Origin: JAAELZ01 sp965237485
GTDB lineage: Bacteria; Pseudomonadota; Gammaproteobacteria; Arenicellales; Poriferihabitantaceae
Length of the DNA stretch: 64,000 bases
Assembly: GCA_965237485.1 (NCBI GenBank)
Contig: CBDEFQ010000004.1
Span: 248,001-312,000, forward strand
Direction of reading: 5' to 3'
Part shown: positions 1-9,063 of the stretch, in pieces
How positions within the stretch are numbered: the stretch's first letter is position 1
Layout: each line of letters starts with the position of its first letter
The notes under the pieces: model-generated
What the model saw: the letters and a program-made list of their open reading frames with translations, nothing else
Databases searched by the model: none
What the model was told of the DNA's origin: nothing
Translations under genes and position numbers: made by a program

Positions 1-677
1 TTATTACCCATTAATTGCTCTATCTGCGCGCCCAGCAATAGCGCTTTTGATGAACTTGCACCAGTTGAAAAATATCTTTGTATAAAAGCGCGCGCGGATA
101 AACTCTCCCCTTGTTGATAGCGTATTTGGGCCATAGAAAATAACGCCTGTGGTAGTTTAGGGTTCAATTGCAATACACGACTAAACGCTTTTTCAGCAGC
201 CATTTGTTGCTTTGCAGCTTGATGACACCGGCCCAAGGCTAAAAACATACCCGCAGTGTCTGGCTTTTTGCTTTTGCTCTGTGTACGCTGCAGTAAGCTT
301 ATTCCCCTCGCCGGATCTTCAGTTTGGCAGATTAAAATTGCGTAGTCGCCTACAGCGCTCAAATTTGAATTATTAATCGATACAGCTTTGGACATCAAAC
401 TCTTAGCTTTAGCATAATTAAGCACTTGCGCCTCGATCAAACCTAAGCCATGCAGCGCTTGATCTGAGTCCGGATCAATTTTGCGCGCCTTATTAAATTC
501 CTCTTTGGCGACCTGTATTTGGCCGCGTTCAAGATAAATACGCCCTAGATCGACATGCACTTGCGCCCGGGTGTCCTCAGGCCAAGTTTCGTATTCTGGC
601 TCTACACTTATACATCCACCAATAATGAAAGTGAGGAATATTAATGTAAAGACTTTAATGGTCACTGACAGACTCAC
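1..677 (-). CDS. pilW: PilW/PilF-like type IV pilus biogenesis lipoprotein, partial
   Basis: The gene runs off the left window edge, so only its N-terminal part is visible. Translation gives a short hydrophobic signal ending in a lipobox (I-G-G-C), then tandem TPR-like helices with the usual small and aromatic residues (for example around LGRIYLERGQ and ALHGLGLIEAQ). PilW/PilF is an outer-membrane lipoprotein that helps the PilQ secretin assemble. The identification also rests on position: it lies 2 bp downstream of rlmN, as in many gammaproteobacteria (ndk-rlmN-pilW). No ATG is available; GTG at 677 or GTG at 665 both keep the lipobox. Confidence 0.75.
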   Translation of the reverse strand, partial: MSLSVTIKVFTLIFLTFIIGGCISVEPEYETWPEDTRAQVHVDLGRIYLERGQIQVAKEEFNKARKIDPDSDQALHGLGLIEAQVLNYAKAKSLMSKAVSINNSNLSAVGDYAILICQTEDPARGISLLQRTQSKSKKPDTAGMFLALGRCHQAAKQQMAAEKAFSRVLQLNPKLPQALFSMAQIRYQQGESLSARAFIQRYFSTGASSSKALLLGAQIEQLMGN

Positions 678-679
678 GT

Positions 680-1840
680 TTAGGCGGCGGTGGGCTGGGC
701 TACATACTGGGCGATTAGCCGTTCAGAGCGACGCGTTCTATCGTTTACCCTCCCCACTAGTTGCCCACATGCGGCATCGATATCATCGCCGCGGGTTTTG
801 CGCGTCACCGCTACGACGCCCTTGCTTAATAAAATATCTCTAAAGCGATTTACCCGTTTTTGAGGGGAGCGAACATAACTAATGCCTTCCACTGGATTAA
901 ACGGTATTAAGTTCACCTTTGATGGTACGTCTTGTAACAATTTTGCCAATTGCACTGCTTGCTGGTCAGAGTCATTGATTCCGTCAAGCATCAAATATTC
1001 GAAGGTAATACGCTGCCGTTGCTTATCATTTACGTAAGCCTTACAGGCTTCAAGCAACACCGAAATTGGATATTTCTTATTCAATGGTACTAGCTTATCC
1101 CTGAGTTCATCAGTGGTTGCGTGCAGTGAAACCGCCAGACTTACCGGCATGTCTTCACTTAGTTTTGCAATTGCAGGCACCATACCAGCGGTACTCAAGG
1201 TAATTCTACGTTTTGACAAACCAAAGCCAAAATCATCTCGCAAGACTGAAATTGCGTTTACGACCGCATCGTAGTTAAGTAGTGGCTCACCCATGCCCAT
1301 TAAAACGATATTGGTAATCGGCCTTGCATCAATCTGCTTTTTACCGGGTTTGTTACTATTATTTCCATCAAAACCAGTAGACTTAAATTCAGTAGCCAAA
1401 CTATGCCAAGCATTCCATACTTGCCCCACAATCTCACCAGAAGTTAGATTACGATTAAAGCCCTGACGCGCTGTCGCGCAAAACGTGCAGTTCAAGCTAC
1501 ACCCTACTTGCGAGGAGATACATAAAGTGCCGCGATCTTCTTCTGGTATAAACACCACTTCGATGCCGTTGCCATCGTTTAATCGCATCAGCCATTTACG
1601 CGTTCCATCTTTGGAATGCTGCACTTGATCAACTACCGGCAGTTGAATAAAACTAACTTCAGCTAATTTTTGCCGCAGAGCCTTGCTCAAATTAGTCATT
1701 TGATCAAAATCGGTCACCCCGTTTTGATAAATCCATTTGATCACCTGCGTCGCACGAAAAGGCTTCTCCTCTAATTCACCAAAAAAGCCCTCAAGGCCTA
1801 TTCGGTCTAGGGACAAGAGGTTTGTTTTTTCTTGCTGCAC
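680..1840 (-). CDS. rlmN: Dual-specificity 23S rRNA/tRNA adenine-C2 methyltransferase RlmN
   Basis: A radical-SAM enzyme that methylates C2 of A2503 in 23S rRNA and A37 in some tRNAs. The CxxxCxxC iron-sulfur motif (CSLNCTFC) is present. So are the two family cysteines needed for methyl transfer: one just upstream in TLCISSQVGC and one near the C terminus in IDAACGQL. The open frame extends to an ATG at 1921, but that start would overlap the end of ndk by 44 bp and add about 27 unusual residues. I prefer GTG at 1840, which gives 386 residues starting close to the conserved N-terminal region (GLEGFFGELEEKPFRA). It sits between ndk and pilW, probably in one transcript. Confidence 0.93.
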   Translation of the reverse strand: MQQEKTNLLSLDRIGLEGFFGELEEKPFRATQVIKWIYQNGVTDFDQMTNLSKALRQKLAEVSFIQLPVVDQVQHSKDGTRKWLMRLNDGNGIEVVFIPEEDRGTLCISSQVGCSLNCTFCATARQGFNRNLTSGEIVGQVWNAWHSLATEFKSTGFDGNNSNKPGKKQIDARPITNIVLMGMGEPLLNYDAVVNAISVLRDDFGFGLSKRRITLSTAGMVPAIAKLSEDMPVSLAVSLHATTDELRDKLVPLNKKYPISVLLEACKAYVNDKQRQRITFEYLMLDGINDSDQQAVQLAKLLQDVPSKVNLIPFNPVEGISYVRSPQKRVNRFRDILLSKGVVAVTRKTRGDDIDAACGQLVGRVNDRTRRSERLIAQYVAQPTAA

Positions 1841-1877
1841 GCTAGCTAATACTCTATCTAATGTCTTGCCAAAGCAG

Positions 1878-2306
1878 TTATGCGCGAGGGCAAATTTCTG
1901 CGTCAGTAAAAAAGTAAGCAATCTCCTCTACCGCAGTTTCTAGCGCATCCGAACCATGCACCGAATTAGCTTCTAAGCTTTCTGCAAAATCGGCCCGAAG
2001 GGTTCCAGGCGCTGCATCTGCTGGATTTGTAGCACCCATAACCTCGCGGTTTTTCGAAATTGCATTTTCACCCTCAAGTACCTGAACCATCACTGGCCCT
2101 GATGCCATGTAGCTAACTAGGTCGTTATAAAATGGGTGCTCTTTATGCACCGCATAAAAACCACCGGCCTGCTCAATGCTTAAGTGCAGCATTTTAGACG
2201 CGACAATCGTTAAACCTGCTTCTTCAAAGCGATCATAGATTTTTCCAATCAAATTACGCTTAACTGCGTCAGGTTTTACAATAGAAAAAGTGCGTTCGAT
2301 AGCCAT
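1878..2306 (-). CDS. ndk: Nucleoside diphosphate kinase
   Basis: Transfers the gamma phosphate of ATP to nucleoside diphosphates through a phosphohistidine. The 142-residue length is typical. The start MAIERTFSIVKPDAVKRN is the classic N terminus and the catalytic histidine lies in NSVHGSDALETA. The ATG at 2306 has a GGAG ribosome-binding site 7 bases upstream. A longer open frame to 2369 is not needed. It is followed by rlmN, with a gap of about 37 bp to the preferred rlmN start. Confidence 0.96.
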   Translation of the reverse strand: MAIERTFSIVKPDAVKRNLIGKIYDRFEEAGLTIVASKMLHLSIEQAGGFYAVHKEHPFYNDLVSYMASGPVMVQVLEGENAISKNREVMGATNPADAAPGTLRADFAESLEANSVHGSDALETAVEEIAYFFTDAEICPRA

Positions 2307-2410
2307 TTGTTGCTCCAAATAATGATAAATAGTAGTGATAGTTGCGCCGTGCGACGATGACACCTTCAAAATCGCACTCGGCTTCAGAAAAGTGGCGCGT
2401 ATTGTACCTT

Positions 2411-3793
2411 TTACCTTGTAACTTCGCCAATGAGTCTTTGCTGTTCAAAGGAATTGATTTTAACTTCAGCCCATCGGCCTATTTCTATGGAGTCAGCGTT
2501 TTTTGGGCTTAGTTCAACCGCAAAGTAATCTGCGCGCCTAGCAATATAGTGGCCATTCTTTGCTCGTGACTCAACGATGGCTAACGCCTTGCTACCTACC
2601 AATTTATGGCTCAATTTCTGCCGTATCTGCGCACCGGCTTCGCGCACCAATTTTGCTCTACGCTTTTTTTCATCAGCCCCGACCTGCCTAGGAATTCTAG
2701 CTGCAGGCGTTCCTTCTCTCGCGGAGTAAGGGAACACATGAGGAAAGGCGATATTCAGCTCGTTGGTCGCATCTAGCGTGTCGGCAAAATGCTCAATATC
2801 TTCGGTAGGAAACCCTACTAATACATCCGCACTTACCACTAACTCTGGCCTTACTCGGCGTAATTCGCTAACCACGTGATAAATATGCTCACGGTTTGCA
2901 CGACGTTTCATCCTCTTTAGTATCAATGTGTTAGCACTCTGCATTGATAGATGTATATGTGGGCATAACCCAGATTGATCACGAAATAGCGCAATCAATT
3001 CGTCAGTTATATGAATTGGGTCAATAGAACTAATGCGGATGCGGCAATCTAACTTTAGCTTTAACATCTCTTTTAGCAGCCAGGCCAAAGTAACCGGATG
3101 ATTCAAGTCTTCTCCATACGAGCCTAAATCTACGCCGCAAATAACTACTTCCTTATAACCATTATTGGCAATCGCTTTAAATTGTGCGAGCACGCTTTCA
3201 ATCGCAAAAGATTGGCTTGGACCACGAGCAATATGAATAATGCAGAATGTACAGCCTTGATTACACCCTTGTTGAATTTGCATAAATGCACGCGACTGAG
3301 ATTCGTAGCCGGTTAGTAAGTCAACTGGGACCGACATCAATTCGCCAAACTCCGGGCGAATAATTTTTTCACTAGGCGCGTGGCTGCTCTTAGCGGTTAC
3401 AAGTGGGCCATTGATAATGATAGGGATATCCAACTTCGCGGCATTACCCACCACCAAATCTACTGCATCCATCTGGGCACATTCTTCAGCGTTGTTTTGC
3501 GCAAAACAGCCAGTCATCACTAGCTTTGCCTGTGGATTTAGACGCCTTAACCGACGCGCTAATTGGCGGCTTTGACGGTCAGCCTCAGCAGTGACAGTGC
3601 AACTATTAATGATATATAAATCAGCCACTTGTTTCGCATCAACGCGAGTGTAGCCATCTTTAATTAGGCTCTCAGCAATGAGTTCTGACTCGTAACTATT
3701 GACCTTGCAACCTAGTGTTACCATCGCAACACGTTTAGATGTGGCTTCCCCCTTGACCGCAGACTTATCCGCCTCGGCTAGTTGAGTACGCAT
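2411..3793 (-). CDS. mtaB: MtaB-like tRNA t6A37 methylthiotransferase
   Basis: Member of the methylthiotransferase family (MiaB/RimO/MtaB) that inserts a methylthio group at position 37 of tRNA. Three N-terminal cluster cysteines are visible (LGCKVNSYESE, NSCTVTAEAD, MTGCFAQ), followed by a radical-SAM CxxxCxxC (CNQGCTFC) and a C-terminal TRAM-like region. The GCKVN form of the first motif is typical of MtaB, which acts on t6A37, rather than MiaB. The length of 460 residues fits. It lies 21 bp upstream of nothing co-directional except ndk, and downstream of iscA, an iron-sulfur assembly gene. Assignment to MtaB versus another MiaB paralogue is inferred from motif style. Confidence 0.8.
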   Translation of the reverse strand: MRTQLAEADKSAVKGEATSKRVAMVTLGCKVNSYESELIAESLIKDGYTRVDAKQVADLYIINSCTVTAEADRQSRQLARRLRRLNPQAKLVMTGCFAQNNAEECAQMDAVDLVVGNAAKLDIPIIINGPLVTAKSSHAPSEKIIRPEFGELMSVPVDLLTGYESQSRAFMQIQQGCNQGCTFCIIHIARGPSQSFAIESVLAQFKAIANNGYKEVVICGVDLGSYGEDLNHPVTLAWLLKEMLKLKLDCRIRISSIDPIHITDELIALFRDQSGLCPHIHLSMQSANTLILKRMKRRANREHIYHVVSELRRVRPELVVSADVLVGFPTEDIEHFADTLDATNELNIAFPHVFPYSAREGTPAARIPRQVGADEKKRRAKLVREAGAQIRQKLSHKLVGSKALAIVESRAKNGHYIARRADYFAVELSPKNADSIEIGRWAEVKINSFEQQRLIGEVTR

Positions 3794-3813
3794 TGCACTA
3801 ACGCTTTCGTGCC

Positions 3814-4146
3814 TTAACTTTCCCCAACGGCAAAACTCTCACCGCAGCCGCACTCGTCAACCACCTTAGGGTTTTTAAACTTAAAAGCAGAGGATAAACC
3901 ATCTGAGTGATAGTCTATGACGGTGCCGTCAATAAATTCCATATGGGACGCATCGACAATAACTGGAACCCCTAGGCTCTCAAAAACAAGATCGCCATCT
4001 GCAATTTCTTCTGCCATATCCACAGTGTAAGCAAAACCAGAACAACCTGCATTTTTAATACCAAATCGCAAGCCTTTTGCATTGGTTTGAGTTTGTAAAT
4101 ACCCTGAAACCTGCGCTGCTGCACTTTGTGTTAGTTCAATCGCCAT
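3814..4146 (-). CDS. iscA: A-type iron-sulfur carrier IscA
   Basis: Carries and delivers Fe-S clusters to apo-proteins. The 110-residue protein has the three conserved cysteines: one in GCSGFAYT and two in the C-terminal ECGCGESF. The spacing is typical of IscA rather than the longer ErpA. It is isolated from iscS, iscU and hscBA: trmJ lies upstream on the same strand and the mtaB-like gene downstream. An MtaB enzyme needs two 4Fe-4S clusters, so the adjacency is functionally reasonable, though that link is an inference. Confidence 0.9.
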   Translation of the reverse strand: MAIELTQSAAAQVSGYLQTQTNAKGLRFGIKNAGCSGFAYTVDMAEEIADGDLVFESLGVPVIVDASHMEFIDGTVIDYHSDGLSSAFKFKNPKVVDECGCGESFAVGES

Positions 4147-4223
4147 GTGAAGTGGTATAGAAAATTAGTCGAAGTGATAACTATATGGTGTTTTTAACCG
4201 TAAATCCAATGCAGATAATACTT

Positions 4224-4964
4224 TTACTGATTTTTATTTATCTCAATATCAATAGCGGTAAGCACTCCCAGCAATATTTTGATTTCTTCTTCTGTCAAAT
4301 CAGCTTTATAGAAAACCCGCCTTATTTTACGCATTACGATCTCAGGGTTACCCTTATAAAAGTCCACCCTTTTTGAAGTATAGTCCCAGCGATCAAAGAA
4401 ATATTGAATTTGCTCAGAACTGGCTTTATCCGAATGATGCTTTTTGCCTACCATATTCAGATGAAATTCTGAATTAGCCGCTCCCATTTTAATCTCATAC
4501 AAAACCACCATTACCGCAGCGGCAAGATTCAAAGAGCGATGCATATCATCAACTGGAATATTTACTAAGGCCTCACAAACATCGAGTTCCTCATTAGTCA
4601 AGCCGCTGCGCTCACGGCCAAACACCAGTGCAATTTGGTCATCATCAGCTAGGTTATTTATTTTCTCACTTAGCTGTTTGGGGTCATACTGGGGCCATGA
4701 AACCGACCGCAATCTAGCACTTATGCCATATACCTGACTGCAGCCTTTAACCGCTTCATACAAGCTTGAGTAAGTTTGCGCCTTTTCTAGTATATGGTCC
4801 GCTCCAGCAGCCATCACTGTAGCACGTTCACTTGGAAATTCAATCGGATCAACCAAAACTAAATGCATTAAACCCATATTAGCCATCGCTCTTGCCGTCG
4901 AGCCAATATTACCAGGATGGCTCGTGTTAACTAAAACGACACGGATACGGTCACGATCAATCAC
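4224..4964 (-). CDS. trmJ: tRNA (cytidine/uridine-2'-O)-methyltransferase TrmJ
   Basis: A SPOUT-fold enzyme that 2'-O-methylates position 32 of tRNA. All three family motifs are visible: VNTSHPGNIGSTARAMANMG at the N terminus, VFGRERSGLTNEEL in the middle, and IPVDDMHRSLNLAAAV forming the knot. The length of 246 residues is normal. In many relatives trmJ precedes iscRSUA; here only iscA follows, after 77 bp. Confidence 0.94.
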   Translation of the reverse strand: MIDRDRIRVVLVNTSHPGNIGSTARAMANMGLMHLVLVDPIEFPSERATVMAAGADHILEKAQTYSSLYEAVKGCSQVYGISARLRSVSWPQYDPKQLSEKINNLADDDQIALVFGRERSGLTNEELDVCEALVNIPVDDMHRSLNLAAAVMVVLYEIKMGAANSEFHLNMVGKKHHSDKASSEQIQYFFDRWDYTSKRVDFYKGNPEIVMRKIRRVFYKADLTEEEIKILLGVLTAIDIEINKNQ

Positions 4965-5003
4965 TCACAAGGAATAGGTAATATTAGACTAGGTTAAAGT
5001 GAA

Positions 5004-5425
5004 CTATTCTAACAGTAATGGAAAGCTAGATTCCTTTAGCTGCAGCACCTTAGCTTGGAATTCATCGATGCAATAATCAGCCGCCAGCATTAGTTCTGAT
5101 TTAAGTCTTTCAGCATTATTTTCTATCAGTTGTGCACGCGAAGGTGCATCATCTGTTTTTTCAGTCTTTAGCTTTACTCTAGCCTTCTTGCCGTAAATAG
5201 CATTTTTTGCCTCATGGCATGATAGGCAGGTTTCATCTAATTCACCATACTTTCCATCGTAGTTTACCGTAAGGCTTTCTAGGCTCTTTGAATGCCCTCC
5301 TCTCAACCACGCAGTGTATTCCTGGTGACGCTTTCGTTCATCTGGCCCCAGTAAATACTAACTTTACTACTCGTATCGTTTTGGAGTGAGTTGGTAATTT
5401 CTAGAACAGGCTCTGACAGCTCCAT
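5004..5425 (-). pseudogene. Frameshifted remnant of a c-type (probably multiheme) cytochrome
   Basis: One frame from an ATG at 5425 reads about 25 residues and ends in SIYWG; the next frame continues as PDERKRHQEYTAWLRGGHSKS and on to the stop at 5004. The switch falls at a run of four G near 5345-5350, consistent with loss of one base. The second frame contains a heme-binding CLSCH motif. The His-x-Glu-Tyr-x-x-Trp-Leu and Gly-Gly-His pattern is common in multiheme cytochromes. It has no signal peptide, so the 5' end of the original gene is missing. The frame of the first part is the same one that ends the regulator fragment upstream, so the two may be remains of a single rearranged locus. 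Identity beyond a c-type cytochrome is unknown. Confidence 0.55.
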
Positions 5426-5446
5426 ACCAGCTCTTATACCATTATT

Positions 5447-5761
5447 CTACTTGGTAAGGGGCTTATTACTACCATATGCAATTTCACCATACACTAGTAA
5501 AGCTTGAGTGCGAGTATATACATTAAGCTTTTTAAAAATTGCTCTCATATGAAACGCAACGGTTGAATCTGATATCTTCATGAGGTTCCCAATTTCTCGA
5601 TTTGAGAACCCCCTTCCAAGACTTTCGAGTACTTCAAATTGCTTAGGAGTAAGTAGTTTTACACGGCTTAAAACTTCTAGGAGTTCTTGACGATCTGAGG
5701 TGTTGACATTTCCAATTCCTGGAAACCATGTTTTACCTGCAAAAATGGCTTTTATTGCCAT
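5447..5761 (-). pseudogene. LuxR/NarL-type HTH domain, 5'-truncated response regulator
   Basis: The 104 residues form a complete LuxR-type DNA-binding domain (LLTPKQFEVLESLGRGFSN followed by EIGNLMKISDSTVAFHM and a final helix). The N-terminal receiver domain expected of NarL/FixJ regulators is absent. The preceding residues (AIKAIFAGKTWFPGIG) look like the end of the receiver-to-HTH linker. In-frame sequence upstream meets a TGA four codons before the ATG. The IS256 left end begins at 5786, so the insertion or a linked deletion probably removed the front of the gene. A stand-alone HTH protein is the less likely alternative. Confidence 0.6.
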
Positions 5762-5785
5762 ACAAAGTCAATCAGAAGAAACTTT

Positions 5786-7173
5786 GATACTGTAACTTCA
5801 GGTATGGACTTTTATATTAGATAGAGCAGTATGGCCTTTTCCCCCCAGGGGGAATTTTTTCGAATTTTTGATTTATTCAAATTTTCTATCTTGGTGTCTT
5901 GTAAGTTGAACCATTTGTGCGTTCCCTGTTTTAAGCAATTAAAATACTGGAGACACCCAAATGACCCAATCAAACAATAACGTATTTGACGTAGTAGTGG
6001 AACACACATCTCAGAAGGCCCCGATGCCATGCGCCCCGTGCTCACCGCACTGCTCAATGAGGCGATGAAGATTGAAAGAGAGCCGTTTCCAGGCGCATCA
6101 CACTATGAGCATAGTCAAGACCGGCCAGGGTTTGCCCATGGCTACCAGGATAAGCGTATCGATACGCAAGCCGGTACGCTCAATCTGCGTATCCCAAAGA
6201 CCGCTAAACACCTTGATGAACCTTTTTACCCTCAATCGCTAGAACGCGGCTCACGCAGCCAACGTGCGATGCTGCTGACCGTTGCTGAAATGTACGTGAC
6301 GGGCGTTAGCACGCGCCGAGTCGAAAAAGTCAGAGCATGGGTATTGAAAGCATCTCCTCTACACCGGTCTCACGGGCTAACCAGAGCATGGATGAGGCGT
6401 TAAAAGTCTGGCGTGATCGTCCGTTGGGTAAAGTCTCTTACCTAATCCTTGATGCGCGTTATGAAAAGGTGCGTGAGGGCCACCAAGTGATTGATATGGC
6501 GGTGTTGAGTGCGGTGGGTGTATTGCCTTGTGGACGGCGTTGCGTATTAGGAACGGCAATGGCGCTTAATGAAGCCGAGGTTAACTGGCGAGCGTTCCTC
6601 AAAGGCTTGGCTGACCGGGGCATACATGGTATTGAGTTTATTGTCAGTGATGATCACCGTGGCTTAAAAGCCGCTAGAAAGGCAGTGTTCCCAGGTATAC
6701 CTTGGCAGCGTTGCCAGTTTCATCTGGCGCAGAATGCAATGCATCATGCCCCCAATCACAAGATCAAGCAGCGCATTGGTGGTGAGCTGCGTAGTGTTTG
6801 GAATGCACCCAATAGGGCAGCTGCTCAGGCTAATCTAAAAGTCCTTGTGAGCCAGTACCAGGAAAAGCATGCTCACTGGGCGCAGTGGCTAGAAAACAAT
6901 GTGCCTGAAGGGTTAAATGTGTTTGCCTTGCAGATAGACACCAAAAGAAAATGCGAAGCTCCAACCGCATTGAACGGACGGTTCAACAAGAACTTAAGCG
7001 GCGAACCCGCTTGGTCAGAGTCTTTCCTAACCGAGAGGCTTGGTTACGATTAGTCAGTGCCATTCTGATTGAAATTGACGACGAATGGGCTAATGCTAAT
7101 CATCGATATATCGTGTGGAACGACAATGAGTCAACTTGCTAGACAAAAAGGCCCTACCCAATGTTGCGTAATC
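5786..7173 (+). mobile_element. IS256-family element, copy 1 (decayed)
   Basis: The left end GATACTGTAAC...GGTATGGACTTTT near 5786-5813 matches, as an imperfect inverted repeat, the right end near 7141-7173 (reverse complement GATTACGCAAC...GGTAGGGCCTTTT). The right boundary is supported by a second partial copy at 11264, where identity also starts exactly at GATTACG. No target duplication is visible: the flanks GAAACTTT and GGATGCTT differ, so one flank has been rearranged. The element separates the regulator remnant from the integrase stub. Confidence 0.75.
5961..7142 (+). pseudogene. IS256-family (mutator-type) transposase with three frameshifts
   Basis: Four frame segments join into one transposase. 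The ATG at 5961 reads about 16 codons, shifts near 6010 into the frame of 6029-6340 (DAMRPVLTALLNEAMK), shifts near 6340 into 6337-6960 (MGIESISSTPVS), and shifts again near 6950 into the last part (SSNRIERTVQQELKRRTR). The DDE residues are recognisable: Asp in LILDARYE, Asp in SDDHRG, Glu in NRIERTVQQ. The protein cannot be made intact, so the element depends on another transposase or is dead. Confidence 0.88.
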
Positions 7174-7322
7174 GGATGCTTTCGCTGCGAAAACTTGATA
7201 TAGTCTGTAATCCAGTTTAAATAGGAGTTGATGGTTCGCTTACTATATCGCCTAACCGCCATATAGTTCACAAGATCATTCAAAAATGGCGACGAGGTTT
7301 TCAAAGCTTGCAATTTTTCCAT
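7174..7322 (-). pseudogene. intI: Integron integrase IntI, N-terminal stub cut by IS256
   Basis: About 50 residues remain: a short leader, then a SAM-like N-terminal domain (VNYMAVRRYSKRTINSYLNW, ITDYIKFSQRKHP). This matches the start of integron integrases, including the basic R-Y-S-x-R-T segment and the KHP that follows the second helix. The reading frame runs into the IS256 right end at 7173, and the catalytic domain (R-H-R-Y) is absent from the window. The gene is divergent from the cassette array that starts about 160 bp away, which is the standard intI/attI arrangement. A generic XerC/D recombinase is possible from so short a piece, but the adjacent attC sites settle it. Confidence 0.82.
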
Positions 7323-7485
7323 TAAGCAGGATAATATCCTACTATATTATGATATTCGTCAAATCTGAATATATATAGTTTATTAACAATATGTTGCATG
7401 CTATTTAAATATAAATTCATAAACTATCGCGCATCCCGATAATAATGTTATGTAGGACAACGTCCTTCATAACGTACTGTTATGT
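7323..7485 (+). other. attI-like region with first cassette junction
   Basis: This AT-rich intergenic stretch lies between intI and the first cassette. It contains a near-perfect inverted repeat at 7447-7473 (GTTATGTAGGAC, 3-base loop, complementary arm) and then a core site GTTATGT at 7479-7485. The junction is placed between G7479 and T7480, because the first cassette's own R'' box (ACATAAC at 7780) is the exact reverse complement of GTTATGT. No convincing LexA box or sigma-70 promoter was identified by eye. Confidence 0.65.
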
Positions 7486-7526
7486 GTATCTTGAAATAAA
7501 TGAATTGCAATATTAGGTATATCTAA

Positions 7527-7751
7527 ATGAAGAAAATTTTTGCCTTTGTATGCATCATGACTTTGACATCCTGCGGAACTCAAGAAGAGTGGCATTGTAT
7601 AATTGATGGTAAAACGATGTATTCACTTAGTGAGTCTGGAATACTCGGCAGTGCGGATAAAGGCTGTTCATGCGATATGATCAGATCATTTGAACTAAGA
7701 ACGTTTGGTGAAGTTGATGAAAAAGCGTTGAAGGATGATTTTGGTTGTTAA
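7527..7751 (+). CDS. Cassette 1: small lipoprotein of unknown function
   Basis: A 74-residue protein with a short signal (MKKIFAFVCIMTLTSC) and a good lipobox cysteine at position 16. The mature part holds four further cysteines, including a CSC pair and a C-terminal Cys, suggesting disulfides in the periplasm. It is the only gene of the 350-bp first cassette (7480-7829), in the usual orientation with its attC downstream. I do not recognise a family. Confidence 0.7.
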   Translation: MKKIFAFVCIMTLTSCGTQEEWHCIIDGKTMYSLSESGILGSADKGCSCDMIRSFELRTFGEVDEKALKDDFGC

Positions 7752-7779
7752 CAAAATGGAAGGTTGCCATTAAAAAAAC

Positions 7780-7835
7780 ACATAACGAATAAGGATAAGT
7801 CGCCGCGCAGCCGCGACTTTATCCAATTGTTGAAC
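7780..7835 (+). other. attC site 1
   Basis: R'' box ACATAAC (7780-7786) and R' box GTTGAAC (7829-7835, fits GTTRRRY) enclose complementary arms. AAGGATAAGTCGC pairs with GCGACTTTATCC around a short GC-rich centre. The 56-bp length is at the short end for attC. The site separates cassette 1 from cassette 2. Confidence 0.85.
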
Positions 7836-8025
7836 AAGCCCGGGGGGTTACCTCTATTAAGTAAATATATCCGCTACTGGTCCTTGTGACTTTAAGCGTT
7901 CAGGGTTTCGCTTAAGATTGCAGGCGAGTGGGCGTCTCACTCGCCGAGTGATGGTACTTTCTTATTGCATAAAGCTGGGGTCCTCCGTATTAAGTGACTT
8001 TAGTGAGCTTGTTGGATCTAAGCAA

Positions 8026-9063
8026 TTAACCTGATTCGAAGCGACGGCGACAAAAGCCAATGATAACCAGAGGCGTGGCGCAGTGCTTGCAACGCCAAAT
8101 TGGTCTTTGTCGTTTTGGCCTGATTGGTCCGGACGGTACAACCACCTGCAAGGCCCATTGCACTCGCTTTAAGGTTTGTTTGGCGTTGCCGTGCACAAAA
8201 CCGTAATCGCGCACCCGGCGAAACCCCTTTGGTAGAACGTGTTGCAAAACCAATGCAATGAACGCCTTTGAGTCGAGGCAGCGGGTGCGGGATTTGCCTT
8301 TGTTGTCCTGATAACGAAAGGTGATTTGACCATCGCGATCACTGAGAATATTGTTCTCACTAATAACCCCGCGATACAGATACCGCGAGAGATATTTAAA
8401 CGCCGGTAAGCCTTTGCCAATCTGCTTGCAGTGCACGATCCAGTGTTTTGGGGTGCAGGGAAGATCAAGATCGGCTGCTCGCAAAGCCCGTAGTAGCCGA
8501 GCACGGAACACGCAGGCAAGCGCCTTGCCATTGAACAAGTAGTTGCCGGGCTTGGATTGCCACAACGCTTTGTCCTTTGATAAGCCCCCATTGGGAAACA
8601 CCACATGCACATGCGGGTGGTAATCGAGCTTGCGAGTATGGGTGTGTAAAACGGTGCTAAAGCCAATGTGCTCTGCACACTTAATATCGTTCTTGGCGAA
8701 GGTTTTAAGCGTACTGGCGGCGCAATCCATGAGTGCGTCATACACGGTTTTGGAATGGTGCTTGGCTATACGACGCAGTTCATAAGGCAAGGTAAAGGTC
8801 ACCATAAAGTAATCACAAGGCAATAATTTTGTGCTCTGGCGATCCAGCCATTCACTGCTGGCATGATTCAGACAGCGAGGGCAACTGCGGTGGCCACAGG
8901 AGCGCGGGTGGTTTTGTGATTCATTGCACTGGCCACAATGCGTAAGCATAAGACCATATTGGGCCGTGCGGCACCCGCTAATGGCGTTGGCGGCGCTGCG
9001 CTCTGCGCCGCCCAACAGGCACAAAGCATCGGGATGGCGGTTTAGTATCGAGGCGAGTTCCAT
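8026..9063 (-). CDS. IS91-family HUH (Y2-type) transposase
   Basis: 345 residues. The N-terminal zinc-finger region has the CGQC...CGHRSCPRC cysteine/histidine cluster typical of IS91 transposases. The HUH motif appears in HPHVHVVF, and the candidate catalytic tyrosines are in AFKYLSRYLYRG. Such enzymes mobilise single-stranded DNA by rolling-circle transposition. Its start codon overlaps the recombinase stop (TAATG), implying translational coupling. The gene is full length and appears functional. Confidence 0.9.
   Translation of the reverse strand: MELASILNRHPDALCLLGGAERSAANAISGCRTAQYGLMLTHCGQCNESQNHPRSCGHRSCPRCLNHASSEWLDRQSTKLLPCDYFMVTFTLPYELRRIAKHHSKTVYDALMDCAASTLKTFAKNDIKCAEHIGFSTVLHTHTRKLDYHPHVHVVFPNGGLSKDKALWQSKPGNYLFNGKALACVFRARLLRALRAADLDLPCTPKHWIVHCKQIGKGLPAFKYLSRYLYRGVISENNILSDRDGQITFRYQDNKGKSRTRCLDSKAFIALVLQHVLPKGFRRVRDYGFVHGNAKQTLKRVQWALQVVVPSGPIRPKRQRPIWRCKHCATPLVIIGFCRRRFESG

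Noticed and set aside
5812..6057. 81-residue minus-strand open frame
   Set aside because: It lies across the IS256 left end and the start of the transposase in antisense; composition is not protein-like.
7922..7944. GGCGAGT/ACTCGCC hairpin as a transcription terminator
   Set aside because: No T-run follows on either strand; more likely part of the IS91 end.
8169..8741. 190-residue open frame inside the IS91 transposase
   Set aside because: It is a shifted-frame shadow of the transposase with no recognisable motif.
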